The translations under genes and the position numbers were made by a program. From assembly GCA_947179155.2 (NCBI GenBank), contig OX359275.1, forward strand, positions 1,425,501 to 1,489,500: a stretch of DNA of 64,000 nt, given 5' to 3'. Within the stretch, counting starts at the first letter, position 1. Every line of letters starts with the position of its first letter. Source of the stretch: Hedera helix (taxonomy: Eukaryota > Streptophyta > Magnoliopsida > Apiales > Araliaceae). The notes beneath the pieces are model-generated. The model did not search any database. It saw only the letters and a program-made list of their open reading frames with translations, and was not told the origin of the DNA. This document shows positions 12,410-23,966 of this stretch, piece after piece.

Positions 12410-12890
12410 TGTTGACGCCTAATTCTGTTTGACTGTCCTGTTGTCCGTCCGGAAAGAATACTTGTACAAAAGTCTTAATAACTTGGGCAGCTGGTGGACT
12501 TCTCCGGTGTGAGTGTTAGTGAAAGTTTCAAGATAGGTCAACAATGGAGGCCTAAGTATCTAGTAGAGCAATAATAATCGTAACCCGCACCTCCATTATT
12601 GACCAAATATTAATAGCACTTACTTGACTCTTACTAATCCTAATAGGAATGTCCATCGATGAGTTGTAGTTTGAATATGAAGGTAATCATCATAAACCAT
12701 ATAGGATACATGACTCATAATCTAATTATGATTAGATACAGTAAATAGTCATCATCCGGATTGGTTTAAAAACCCAACCCAAGTCTATCTGAATAAGAAG
12801 TCCTCATTAAAGACTGTCAAGCTGATGGTCCATTGGGCCTAGCCCAATATGAATTACCGGATCAGGCTTAGCGAATTATTCATCTTAACA
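12410..12890 (-). mobile_element. E3 3' LTR, 481 bp
   Basis: On the plus strand it runs TGTTGACGCC ... CTTAACA. It matches the split right-hand LTR pieces (23674-23966, 47331-47454, 51392-51447) in order. It is intact and defines the pre-insertion structure of the other copy, including the uninterrupted CATTGGGCCTAGCC site where F1 later inserted in the partner LTR. Confidence 0.93.
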
Positions 12891-12906
12891 TTGCCCCTAC
12901 TCCTCC
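12891..12906 (-). other. E3 polypurine tract
   Basis: The minus strand reads GGAGGAGTAGGGGCAA immediately before the 3' LTR start TGTTAAGATG. This is the expected position for second-strand priming and confirms minus-strand orientation. Confidence 0.85.
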
Positions 12907-13054
12907 AGTATATAAATGTGTTGGGGGAGTAGACTAAAAAATTCTGAAAGTATATGCAAGCAGACATATTCGGAAGGAATTTTAACTCTTCAGGACTCCT
13001 GCAGGAGATATCAGACCGAAGGTATATCCTCTTCATACTGCATATAGGAACTCT

Positions 13055-13320
13055 AGAGTAATATTTTCAGAGGAGAAAAACCCCTTCAGGAACCATGAAG
13101 CATTAAACTGAAAGGAAAACTCATTTGGAGACACATAGATGTTTGACCGAAGGGAAAACTCCGTCGGGAGCCCAGATGCATCAAACCGAAGAGAAGTTAT
13201 TTAGGAACCTGGAGGTATCAGATTGAAGAAAAAGTCATTTGGGAACCCGAAGGTATCAGACCAAAGAGAAAGTCATTCGGAAACCCAGAGTTATCAAACT
13301 GAAGAGAAAGCTACTCCAAC
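13055..13320. repeat. Minisatellite of about 43 bp in E3 3' region
   Basis: Six or so diverged units share the pattern GGAACCCGAAGGTATCAGAC followed by CGAAGAGAAAGTCATT-like sequence. The array lies between the E3 polypurine tract and the antisense ORF. Tandem repeats in the 3' untranslated region are common in Tat/Ogre-type elements. Confidence 0.75.
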
Positions 13321-13767
13321 GACCTTGGGCCCCTGTAAATAGAATTTCAAGCGTTGGACCTTATGTACCAACCACGCCCAAACCTTTGTCATCGAGCCCA
13401 CGGCCCAACAGCCTGTAAAAATGCTTCAGATTACATTTTTTGAAATTCAAAAACACCGTTGGACAGCTGGCAAATGAGCACACGGACATAGTCATTTATT
13501 ATGTTGCCGTAAAACACTATAAACGCACCCCATCCTTTAGATCAGTTGTATCCGGACCATTGAACGCCAAATAAGATAAGGAAAGTCAATCGATCGCCAT
13601 TTTTACTAGAAGCAGTTATTTCTGAAGAAAAGACGTCTGAGAGAGAGACTCCCATCCCCCGGTCATGATTCCTTTGTTCCAGACCTGCTTTCCTCCGATC
13701 ATCGTTCCGTCGATCCTCATCTCATCATCAAGTAAGTTCATTCCCCTCTTACCTTCAATACTTCACA

Positions 13768-16001
13768 ATGGTTAAAAGTATACAAAATACGAGAGCACAT
13801 GCTTCGTCTTCCCGGGTTGAAGACAAGGTCACTGTCGCCGAACCGGGGATCCAAAGGGTCAACCGTGGAAACCCTTAGTTATCGAGCAGATGAGGGATGT
13901 AGAAGAATATAATATGAGCAAATACTTCACCCTCCTACACAGAGTAGTCAACACCCCCTCTTCTATTCGAAACCATCACTTCGATTTAGCCCAAATAGAA
14001 TCCTATATTCCAAAGTCGTACGAAATTAAGAGGTCCGGGGCTGGTGAAATAATGTATTATCTGCTCGAGGGGGGATGGATTCCCATTCATCGACAACTGC
14101 TGATCTACAGGGTCTTATTCCCTCTTCGTCCGTTCGTACTTAAGTTACTGCATACGACGGGGCTTAACTTGAATAAATTGTCCCCTAATTCTTTCAGCCA
14201 TTTGAACAGCTTTATTGCCTTTTGCGCCTCTGAGTCGACCCCCTCAGCCATAAACTTCTTCTTTTAATTCTTTTCTATTACCAATAATAAAGAAAATGGA
14301 TTCTTCCAAATAATAAAGAACCCAGTAAGGGAGACCCTAATGGAGACCTCATCTAGTAATAAAGGGTGGCACGGGGATTGGTTCTTCATTAGGGGGCCGG
14401 ACACTAAGATGGTCGAACCTTGGGCGGACCCAAACAAAGACCAGCTGAATCCAAAGCAGATCTCTCAAGCTAGGTTAAAGGCGTTCGAGATCTTATATTC
14501 TAAGAGACCGTTTGTGAAGTGGGACCTGGACCTCCTTAATGACCAAGGCTAGTTGTATTCCTTCGGCTGTAAGTCCTCTGTCATGCTTGTTTCTTTATGC
14601 TTCATTACTCAGATACTTAATCTTCTGTTCTAACTATGTTACAGTGGTCGACCAAGGAAAGAACCTTGATAATGAAACCATACTTAAGGCAGCTGGGGCC
14701 CCGAGGGTAAAACTGAGCAGTGCCGAAAAGGTAAAGGCGGCCCACAATTTGAGAGCTGCAAAATCCAAAGGTCTAATGGAAGAGTCAATCGTTGCTGAGG
14801 CGGTGACAAAGTCCTCCCCTTTGGTTGATACTGTTAAACCTTCAAGGGAGGAGATAACTGCTTCTGAAGAACCGAGGCCAAGTAGGCCAAAGATAAAGAG
14901 GAGAAGATTAGTACTTAAATCTTTGTTAGAGTCATGAGCCGAATAGGCTCCACTTCTCCACAGATCTCTGAGCAACCCACCTACCTAGCTGGCTGTCATC
15001 GAACAGCCGAAAGAGCCATCAGTCCCTCCTCAAACCACTGAGAAAGATGTCATTACTGAGCAAGAGCCTTTAAGGAAGAAACAAAAAGGACCTGTCGATC
15101 CTCCGATGGTGACCGAAGAAAGGAGAACGTATGAGGGACCAAGTCTGAATAATTTGGGTTCTTCAATGGTCCCATTTGCTGCAACAGGCTACGAAGATGC
15201 TGATCTGAAGACGTGGATGGGGAAATTATTTGCTTTTTCATGCAAAGGTAAGACTCTCTTCACGATTGGCCTTTTGACTTTGCTTTACTATAGTTTCCCT
15301 CTCATAATAGTTCGAACACGTTTTTGTAGGGAAATGTTGTTCTCCTGCGAGTGTCCGATGAGCAGAAAGCTCTGGAGAGAAAATTGGAAGAAAGCTGCAA
15401 AGAGTGTGCTGATGCAGTGAAAAATTATCACAAAATTTGGGATCAGCTGAAAGCTCAACATGATGCCTTCCATATCATGAAGAACAACTATGAAGAGATG
15501 CGGAAGGTGAAAGCCGAAAGAGATAAGGAGATCAGCTGCCTGTAGGCCCAGCTGCAAGATATTGAGAAAAGGAGGATCCAGGCGATTGAACTAACCGAGA
15601 CTAAGGAACGCAAGAAAGTCCTTCTTGAGAAGAATCAGTAAGAACTCGATGCCCCGATCCAGAAGCAAAAGGAGCTCCTCGATCAATCGAAAAGTATCTC
15701 CAAGCTTCAAACTAATCAGATGAAAAACCTTAAAAACAACATTGAGCTGATCGTTGAAGGTTGGGTTGTTAAGGAAGCTGATTGGTTGAAGGGACCGATA
15801 ACCTCTGCTTCCCCAAGAGTCCTAACTCCGGAGCTCAGGTAGAAGGTCGTTGATGAGTACAAAACCTCGGACGACTTTCAAACAGATATCCATGCTGCTG
15901 TGGTGAATGAATTCAATGATGGATTTGAATTTGCTCGGGAACTCGCTAGGGAGAAGGGTCACGATTCCGATCAACTGAGAATTGTTATTCCCGATAATTG
16001 A
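13768..16001 (+). pseudogene. E3 antisense accessory ORF (PF04195-like plus coiled coil), with introns
   Basis: This gene lies opposite to the element's own coding strand. It starts at ATG 13768; a frameshift near 13870 leads into a segment with SKYFTLLHRVVNTPSSI, GWIPIHRQLL and LSPNSFSHLNSFIAFC, resembling the putative gypsy-type transposon domain (PF04195). GWHGDWFFIRGPD follows (about 14370). A Lys/Glu-rich linker leads to a long coiled coil (about 15351-15720) and ends at TGA 15999. Two intervals look like introns: 14569-14644 (GTAAGT...TTACAG), which keeps the frame in phase 1, and 15248-15329 (GTAAGA...TTGTAG), where the frame is one base off. In-frame stops at 14550, 14935, 14944 and 14986 and others show decay. 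Its function is unknown; similar antisense ORFs are known in Tat elements. Confidence 0.8.
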
Positions 16002-16376
16002 TTGTACTATCGGGATTTTGTTTTTTATAAATGAGATCATGTTTATGACTGAATGCCTTTCCATAATTATTGATTTCATTATCTTTTCTCATGAGTTAAG
16101 TTTTATCATATGCCTGTATAACTATCTTACTTATACTGTTTCGCCCCTCGCTAACCTATTCGGGTAAATACCTGATGAGGCTAGGAGATGAATTTAAAGT
16201 GTACATATCAAAACAATAATACAAGGATAAGATGTAAAAAATATTCTCATTAATATCGAAAAGATAATCTTATTAGCTAACACATAGCCTCAAAATTGAA
16301 CTAAGTACAAATCTTATCGTCTAAAACATAGATTCAAAATTGGACTAAGTACAAATCCATAAGATCCGAACTACTA

Positions 16377-17480
16377 TTAATACCTATGATGCCGAACAGC
16401 ATGCCAAATATTAGGTACATTCTTTCCATCCATGCACTGAAGCTTGTATGTCCCCGCCCTTAAAACCTCGATCATTAAATAGGGGCCTTCCCATGTGGGC
16501 ATCAACTTACCAGTGTCCCGAGGTGTAGATGCCTCGGCTTGCTGAAGTACCAAGTCGCCAACGTTAAATGACATGTTCTTGACATTTTTATTAAAGTGTC
16601 GAGCAGTTTGTTGTTGATAGGTAGCTAGCATAAGGACTACTGAATCACGCTATTCTTTCAATAAGTTGAGATTATGTCGAAGTCCTTCGCTATTGAGAGT
16701 TTTGTCAAAGTTGAGGACTATGGTTATAAGTATCCCGATCTCAATAGGTGTCAGGGCTTCGGCTCCATAGGCCAACTTGTAAGGTGTTTCCTCAGTGGTA
16801 GTCCAAAGAGTTGTTCGGTAAACCTAGAGAACAGGTAAAATCTCTTCAGGTCAAGCTCCTTTCGCATCTTCCAATCTTCTCTTAATGGCATTAAGAAGCA
16901 TTTTGTTAGTAACTTCCACCAGACCATTAGCTTGAGGATGGGCCATCGAAGTTCGACGATGTTGGATATTAAGTTCGCTTAAAAATCCTTTGAATACCTT
17001 GCCGACGAACTGAAGCTCATTATCAGAGACCAGAACCATCGATATACCAAACCGGTAGACTACCTGCTCTTTGAAGAACTGAAGACAAGTCTGCTCAGTA
17101 ATTCTGGTGAGAGGCTTGGCTTCTACCCATTTGGTGAAATAATCGATGGCTACAATCACGAACTTCACTTGACCCTTACCTTGTGGAAGCGGGCCTAAGA
17201 TGTCTATTTCCCAGACTGCAAAATGTATTGACGACAATATGGGAGTAAGCTCTTCGGGAGGTTGTTGTGGGATAGACGAAAACAGTTGACACTTGTGATA
17301 TTTTTTGACGAAGTCTTTGGCATCCTGAAGCATGGTTGGCCAAAAATATCCTTGTCTCAAGATTTTACGAGCGAATGTATTTGCTCCTACATGGTCCCCA
17401 CAAATTCCTTCATGGACTTCCCGAAATGCGTAGTTGGACTCCCTAGGGTTAACGCACCGAAGTAATGGGGAAGAATAAGA
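16377..17480 (-). pseudogene. E3 integrase
   Basis: The minus-strand core (17360-16851) carries an intact-looking catalytic triad: Asp in WEIDILGPLPQGKG, Asp in LVSDNELQF and Glu in NGLVEVTNKML. The N-terminal zinc region has lost a Cys (KKYHKCQLF). The C-terminal part (16631-16377) has FNVGDLVLQQ and GKLMPTWEGPYLMIEVL, typical of Tat integrase C-termini. No chromodomain is seen. Stops and frameshifts separate core and C-terminus (16632-16850). Integrase would insert element cDNA into the genome. Translation continues from the RNase H region without a separate start, as expected of a polyprotein. Confidence 0.88.
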
Positions 17481-18605
17481 TATTCGATATAATTGATCAT
17501 TTATAACACAGTATTTTTATATTTTATTCTCCGGGCTAAAGATTTATCTTTGGGCAATTCCCCAGTTAAAAGAAATTTGAAGATCGGTGTCATCCAAGAA
17601 TTCTCCTGTTCAATATCCATTACTATCTGAACCATGGTGTTCGGATGTTGAAGGTCTTCCAAATAAACAGGTCCTTTTAACTCCCCTTGATTAGTGGTTG
17701 CCAATTTGAAAAGGACATCGGCCATCGTATTTTTTCACCTGACCACACTGATAATTTGATGCTTATGAAAACATGCCAGCAATGACCATACTAATTGAAG
17801 ATATGCCTACAAATGTACTTCTTTCGTTTCGTATTCCCCTAAGACCTGTTTTACCACCAGTTGGGAGTCACTATAGATTACCAAGTTTTTTACCTCTAGA
17901 CTTAGGGTAAGCTTCAATCATGCCGCCAATGCTTCATACTCTGCAATGTTATTGGTGGCAACAAACCCCAATCGCATAGCTTGTTGAACTCTGAAACCTT
18001 TCGAAGAAGTGAGGATTACGCCTGCACCGCTCCTCGTCCCGGTGGCGAATTCGTCCACGAATAATGTCCAAACAGTTTTTTTGGGAATCCCCATCGAGCT
18101 ATCATGGTTGGTTTCTTTTTCCTCTGGTTCATCGGGAAAGGAACACTCGATGATGAAGTCGATGAGTGTTTGTGCTTTGATGGCCGTCCGAGGACGGAAC
18201 TCTATGTTGAACTAACTCAACCCTATAGCCCATGTTGACAGCCTTCTCAATGATTCCTGTCTGTAGAAAACTTTTCGAAGAGGTTGATCTGTGAGGACGA
18301 GGATAATCCGCCCCTAGAAGTAATGTCGGAGTTTTCGACTAGAAATAACTAACGCGTAAGTCAACTTCTTTAGATTTAGGTATCTTATTTCAGCATCTTG
18401 AAGAGCATGGCTTACGTAATACACATGTTTTTACCCTTCTGAATCTTCCCTTATCAGAGCTGACCCAATTGCCAAAAACGTGGCAGACAAGTATAACTGT
18501 AAATCTTCTTCGGGAAGGGCTTTACTGAGTATTGGAAGAGAAAAGACATACCTTTTAATCTGGTCAAAAGCCTCTTGGCAGTCTTTGGTCAATAGAAATT
18601 GAAAG
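17481..18605 (-). pseudogene. E3 dual RNase H region (gypsy RH plus archaeal-like RH)
   Basis: The minus strand first encodes the end of the RT connection and the gypsy-type RNase H (KDCQEAFDQIKRYVFSLPIL, then AIGSALIRED, 18590-18431). A linker with EFRPRTAIKAQTLIDFI follows, then a second RNase H with TLFVDEFATG, NNIAEYEAL and VIYSDSQLVVKQVLGEY (about 18090-17800). All three acidic residues of the second domain are visible. This dual arrangement is known for the Tat lineage. Several stops and frameshifts break the frame. The right edge is the TAGAA target copy (18606-18610) of the insertion separating it from RT. Confidence 0.85.
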
Positions 18606-18610
18606 TAGAA

Positions 18611-20445
18611 TGCACACAAGTTAATTATATTTGATATAATGTAGCATATACTTTGTAATCTTATTCATTTATTAATAAAAATTTATTTATACAAAGGCAT
18701 TTTTTTTATCCATAGTTAATAGATGATATTAATTGTGATAAACCTATAGTTATTGAGCAATGTTTTTAGAATCATGATGATGATCATGCTAATGAGATCT
18801 AAATTCAAGATTGCTCAAAACTAAATTTTTTTCTAATCGTGGGATCACTAAAATGGGGATTAGTGAATCCGAATAGATTAGTGTATACTATGCTTGCTCT
18901 TATGAAAAGGATGATTGATCTAATAATCATTTGTGTAGAGACACTAAAACAAGTATGTAGGTGCTTATTAGAGAATAAGTTCACTGAATGTGACTCGCTC
19001 AAGGAACACCTAATGGAGTCTTCTTTGTCTGTCAATAGGAGTTCCTTTTGTAATAGTAGTACAAGTGATCCTTGAACTTAAGATCATCATAGTATCTTAT
19101 GTATAATGAATTATATTTTGACATATTCCTTAAAACCTTTAGGGTGTATCAAAGGGTATGATCGGATATAATAAGTTATATATAGAGATAGGTGAATGAT
19201 CAACAAAGAATCTACCACTTATAGTAAAAGAAGAGAATATCCTATGCGATTCGATAAATGACAACTCAGTAGTCCTTGACCAAGGCAGAATGAAAATTAG
19301 AAAGTAGTTTCTAATTTACATTAATTAGAGTTATTCATTTGAGGATCGAAATGCATATAATCAAATAAAATAATACTTGACAGTTATACAATGTCTTATA
19401 TTTGATTAGGACGTTGTGAGATAGAAGGATTGAATTGTATGGTAACTATTCGCTGAATATGTTCTTTTGTGATTAAATGTTGAAATCTATATTATCTAAA
19501 AAGTCGTTAATCGCTAAGGGAGCTTACCCTTATTATGACATAAATATTATTTATTTAAATGAATTAAATAGTTTAATTTATTTATATAAATAAGATTAGA
19601 ATAGTTATAATTAATTTATTCTATAACCGGTTTAATATGAAAAACCTAAAGGGTCACACCGCAAAAGAAAAATAATTATTTAAGAAGTAAATGACATAAT
19701 TGTAATAATGAATTAAGTATATTTAATTTATACTATGGGGATATTATAAATTAAATAGTTTAATATTTTTTATTTAGTATCTTGAAAATACTAATTATAA
19801 ATTAATAAGAGTAGTCTTATTATTATTATTACTATTATCATTATTATTTAGTTCTTAAATGGTTTAGGAATTAATTAATAAGAGTACTCTTAAAATTGAT
19901 AATTAAGTTCCTAAATGGTTTAGAAATTATAATTATTATATTAAATTAATTAAGTTCATAATTAGATTAGGAGTTTAATTAAAAATCCTATTCTTAAAAG
20001 TGTTAGGAAGGTTTACTAAATCTATAAATAAGAGAAGTCTTATTATGAATTAAAGTTACACATATATACTTCCATAAGTTTTGAAAGAGTATTCACATAT
20101 TCTCTAGAGAGAGAAAACTAGGGTTTGTCATCACTCGCTTCTTGAATTATTATTATCCCTTGGTGGATCACCTCTAGATGCCAAACACTTGGGTGGCTAA
20201 CGTTGATAATTGGAATCTAATCGGTGAAATTCAAGGAGAATGCGAAGGATTTGAAGGTGAACTTGTATCTATTGAAGCTTTGAGTTTTACAAGCGTATAA
20301 TTCTCTAACTTCTTATTTATTAATTAATATTTGTGCATAAAGGTCGATCCTGGATTATGGTTTGTAAATTTTTAAATTTGATTATACCATGCTTCCACTA
20401 TTTTATGCAATTTGATTGTATGTCTATGAATTTTACAAACCAACA
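18611..20445 (+). mobile_element. 1,835-bp LTR-like insertion in E3 pol
   Basis: The unit begins TGCACACAAG and ends ACCAACA. It is flanked by TAGAA (18606-18610) and TAAAA (20446-20450), a 5-bp duplication with one transition. Removing it rejoins the E3 pol frame around NQKTFYFQF. On the plus strand it holds a TATA-like CTATAAATAAGAG (about 20020) followed by a CT/GA-rich leader, so it is probably a solo LTR in plus orientation. No coding sequence or primer site is seen. I do not recognise the family. Confidence 0.72.
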
Positions 20446-20450
20446 TAAAA

Positions 20451-21300
20451 TGTCTTCTGATTTTGAGCTCTCTTTAGAGTACCAAAGAAAGGGAGACACT
20501 TCTCGGCTAAGTTTGCCATGAACCAATGAAGAACTGCCAACCTCTCCGTCAACCGTTGAATTTCTTTAAAGTTCTTCGGCGGCTGCATTTCAAGGATAAC
20601 CAATATCTTCTCGGAATTTGCCTCTATCCCTCATCGGCTAGCCATATATCCTAAGAATTTGCCTGACCCGAGGCCAAATGTGAACTTAGTTGGGTTGAGT
20701 CTCATGTTGTAGAATCTGACATTCTCGAAGCATTCTTTCAGGTCTGATAAATGATCTTATTCCTTCATACTTCGAAAAATCATGTCGTTAATATAGACCT
20801 TCATATTTCTACCAATTTGGTTACTGAATACCTTATTCATCATTCATTAATAAGTAGCTCCCGCATTGATTAAGTCGAAATACATCACTTCATAGGCATA
20901 GATGGCTCGATGAGTGATGAAAGCTTTATTCAGAATGTCGGTTTCAAGCATAGCAATTTGATTATATAACGAGAAAGCACTCAGGAAGCTCATTATAGTA
21001 TGACCCGAGGTAGAGTCGATTAGTAGATCGATGCTCGGGAGAGGGTAATAGTCTTTAGGACATGCTTTATTCAAATCTATATAGTATACACACATCATCC
21101 ACTTCCCATTGTGCTTTTTAACCAGCACCACGTTGGTCAACCATTCTGGATAAGTAATTTTAAAAATAAAGTCAGCAGCCAAAAGTTTATTGATTTCTTC
21201 ATCAATTACCTTTTGTCTTTCGGGAGCTATATTCCGTCACTTCTGCTTTACAAGTTTTGAACTGGAGCTTACACTTAGCTGGTGGACGGTCACAGTCTTG
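20451..21300 (-). pseudogene. E3 reverse transcriptase
   Basis: The minus strand encodes ADFIFKITYPEWLTNVVLVKK, then VYYIDLNKACPKDYYPLP and YNQIAMLETD, then a degenerate stretch with GRNMKVYINDMIF, then PPKNFKEIQRLTERLA and KCLPFFGTL. This is the order of a Tat-type RT. The catalytic YxDD box reads YIND, an Asp-to-Asn change that should abolish polymerase activity. Two stops follow GATY at about 20846. The frame then runs into the 1,835-bp insertion and resumes beyond it. Confidence 0.88.
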
Positions 21301-22130
21301 TCAATGCCTGACATATCAGTTGGAGCCCATGCAAAAATGTCCGAATATTCTTGTAAGAGGGTAACCAACCGAATCCTGATATCTTCATGAAGGCATGTTC
21401 CAATCTGTACGGTTTTCTCATCATCTCCTTGAAACAGTGGAACTTCAACCGTGTCTTCAGCAGGTGTTGCAATTGGCTACGTACACCCCTCCATGAAGGG
21501 CTCAAGCTCGATATTCATCATGGTTTTCTGCTTACTATCACTGATAGAAGATGCTTGTATAGTTTGGAGATAACATCTTCGGGATAGATCTTGATCACCG
21601 ACTGCTTCCCCGATCCTATTTTTGTTTGGAAATTTCATCTTCAGATGCGGGATGAAGGTGACTGTTTTTAATACTGACAAAGTTGTTCTTCTCAAGATGG
21701 CGTTGTAGTTACTTTTCACTTGAACAATGTAGAAATGAACCATAATGGAGGCTTGCTTGGAGGGAGTCCCGAAAGAGCAATTCAATCGTCCCTGCTATAC
21801 GGACTGGATTATTCCCAAACCCGTATAAGGGGGACTCATTGTAGATCACCAGCTTCCTTCCCCCTAAGTCCAGGCGATTGTATGCTCGACTATAGAGTAC
21901 ATCGATTGAACTTCCATTATCAACAAGCATCCGCTTCAGGTCCATAGTTCCCACCTGTGCTGTAATGACCAGGGCATCCTGGTGAGGTGTGACCATTCCC
22001 GATAGGTAATCGTCAGCAGAGAAGGTGATGGGGTCAGTCTTGACGTCCTGTGGTTTGCCGAACACTTGATGAACATCTCTAACGAAATCTTTTCTTTTTC
22101 GGTTAGAAAGGGCAGAGATCGATCCTCCAG
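21301..22130 (-). pseudogene. E3 aspartic protease
   Basis: The minus strand carries PITFSADDYLSGMVTPHQDAL and the active-site region RMLVDNGSSIDVLYSRAYNRL (about 21950-21880). The DNGSS form is typical of Tat-lineage proteases. Frameshifts near 21940 and 21710 divide it into three ORF pieces. It lies between gag and RT of the same polyprotein and would cleave that polyprotein during particle maturation. Confidence 0.85.
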
Positions 22131-23537
22131 AGATGACATCAACAACACCTCTTACCTCCGATAGTGGAGGAAGTGGCTCAATACGATCAAAGGGTGACAG
22201 CTGGTAGTTATTGTCAAAATAACAGTCAAGATTGTCATTCCGAACATGTTTTTCTAAAAAGTCTTTCAGCTGATAACATTATTCTGTATCATTCCCCTTT
22301 GCTTCATGATAGTTGCAATATCTATCTCCATTCATCTGCCTTGCGAAAACTCGGATCTTCGGGGGCTTCTTATAGAAAGGTAGATTTTTTATCTCCTTGA
22401 CGATATTATTTTTACTGGTATTTAGGGGTGTGTAGTCTTTGTCGTTACCTCTTCTATCTTTCGGGGGGTTGTTCTTTTGCTGTCGATCCCTATTAGAATC
22501 CCTTCGATCGTTTCCCTTCTTGCCATTGCCATTGGATTTCTAATTGGCCTGATCGCCTTCAGGGTCTCTCTAGTGAAAATCACCTATGTTTTTTGAAGAA
22601 CTCCGAAGATTGGCGAGTGCCTCTTCTAACTCTACAAACTTGTCGACTTTCTCGTAAGTCTTAGATAAAGTTTTTGAGGCCCTTGAGATGAGCTATTCGA
22701 TCAACCTACTAGATTTGTCAACGTTTAATCCCACGGTCAAAAATTAGATTACCTGTTTTGGTTCGATCCCATTGATCTCATAAATTGCCTCCCGGAACCT
22801 CTTGACGTACTGCCGAAGAGTTTCATTCGGCCTTTGTTTGACATGTAGAAGAGATGTCATCATCTTGGCTCGTCTTTTATTGCTGCCGAAACGAGTGTGA
22901 AATTGATCCTACAACTCTTCCCATGATTTAATGGACTTGGATGGAAGGGAGATAACCCACTCCCTGATAGTCTTCTTCAGGGTGGATAAAAACAGGTAGC
23001 ACATCACCATTACGTCATGGTCATGAAAGTGCATGGCCTGCTCGAAAAAATAGATATGATCATGGGGGTCTCATGTTCTGTCGTACATCTCTAAGGTCGG
23101 TACCTTGCAACTTTGGTCAATCTTTGCTTCTTTCGACTCTTTTGAGAACGGAGAGAACCGGGCCTTCTTGGATCTAAAGTAATTATCCGAAGCCTTCTTA
23201 GGCGAGGATTCTCCATTATGGCTTTCATAGCTTCATCTGTCTCCCCGGTATTTCCTTGAAGGTGATCTAACTCGCTTTCGCAAGTCTCAGTCCAAATTGA
23301 TTTGGAACGGATCGGCTCCCGGTCTCGATCTCGGGCTCCACCCCCGTGTCATTCCAGGTGTCTATCGTTGCGCCAGTCATGATGGTCTGAGCAGGAGGCC
23401 GAGCCTCACTGGCTCAGAAGGCCATGCCTTGTTTCGTTCAATTCCTCGTATTGCTTATTAAGCTCTTTCTGCTGGATGTCTAGAGCTTTTTTCTTATCGA
23501 GGATCACCTCCAGGCGACGTTCTTTATCCACTATCAT
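22131..23537 (-). pseudogene. E3 gag
   Basis: A probable start lies at ATG 23537 (MIVDKERRLEVILDKKKAL, predicted helical). Downstream the minus strand has HDHDVMVMCYLFLSTLKK, then REWVISLPSKSIKSWEEL, MTSLLHVKQRPNETLRQYVK and RFREAIYEINGIEP, a plant retrotransposon gag domain. A basic, Asn/Arg-rich tail leads to a knuckle-like RYCNYHEAKGNDTE-stop-CYQLK at about 22300, where a nonsense codon and a His-to-Asn change break the zinc site. Several in-frame stops make it a pseudogene. Confidence 0.85.
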
Positions 23538-23652
23538 CTCCCGGCGAGACTAAGAGGGAGGTAGTCATCGTGAATTGCTTTGACTTCGCCGCGAATGTGA
23601 GGTTGCCATGTCAATTCTTTCTGATGGAAAATATACTCGGTACTAAATACTC

Positions 23653-23673
23653 TGGCCCTCCTTTTAGGGCCAA
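23653..23673 (-). other. Candidate E3 primer-binding site
   Basis: Next to the 5' LTR end the minus strand reads TTGGCCCTAAAAGGAGGGCC. It begins with TTGG at the right distance, as many gypsy primer sites do, and a GGCGCT original decayed at CpG would fit. I cannot assign the tRNA with confidence. Confidence 0.4.
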
Positions 23674-23966
23674 TGTTGATGCCTGATTCTGTCCAGCTGT
23701 CCGTCCAGAAAGAATACCTCCATAAAAGTCCTGACGGCTTGGGTCGCCGGTGGACTTCTCCGGTGTGAGTGTTAGTGAAGATTTCAAGATAGGTCAACAA
23801 TGGAGGCCTAAGTATCTAATAGAGCAATAATAATAGTAGTCCGTTCCTCCATTATTGACCGGATATTTATAGCACTTACTTGACTTTTACTAGTCCTAAT
23901 AGGAATGTCCATCGATGAGTTGTAGTTTGAGTAGGAAGGTAACCATATAGGATAAATGACTCCTAT
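23674..23966 (-). mobile_element. E3 5' LTR, piece 1 of 3
   Basis: Matches 12410 to about 12710 of the intact LTR. It ends at the CCTAT duplication (23962-23966) made by E1. The next LTR base is found again at 47336. Confidence 0.92.

Noticed and set aside
15822..16079. Minus-strand ORF inside the end of the E3 antisense gene.
   Set aside because: It is a shadow of the coiled-coil/C-terminal frame on the plus strand and has no retrotransposon motif.
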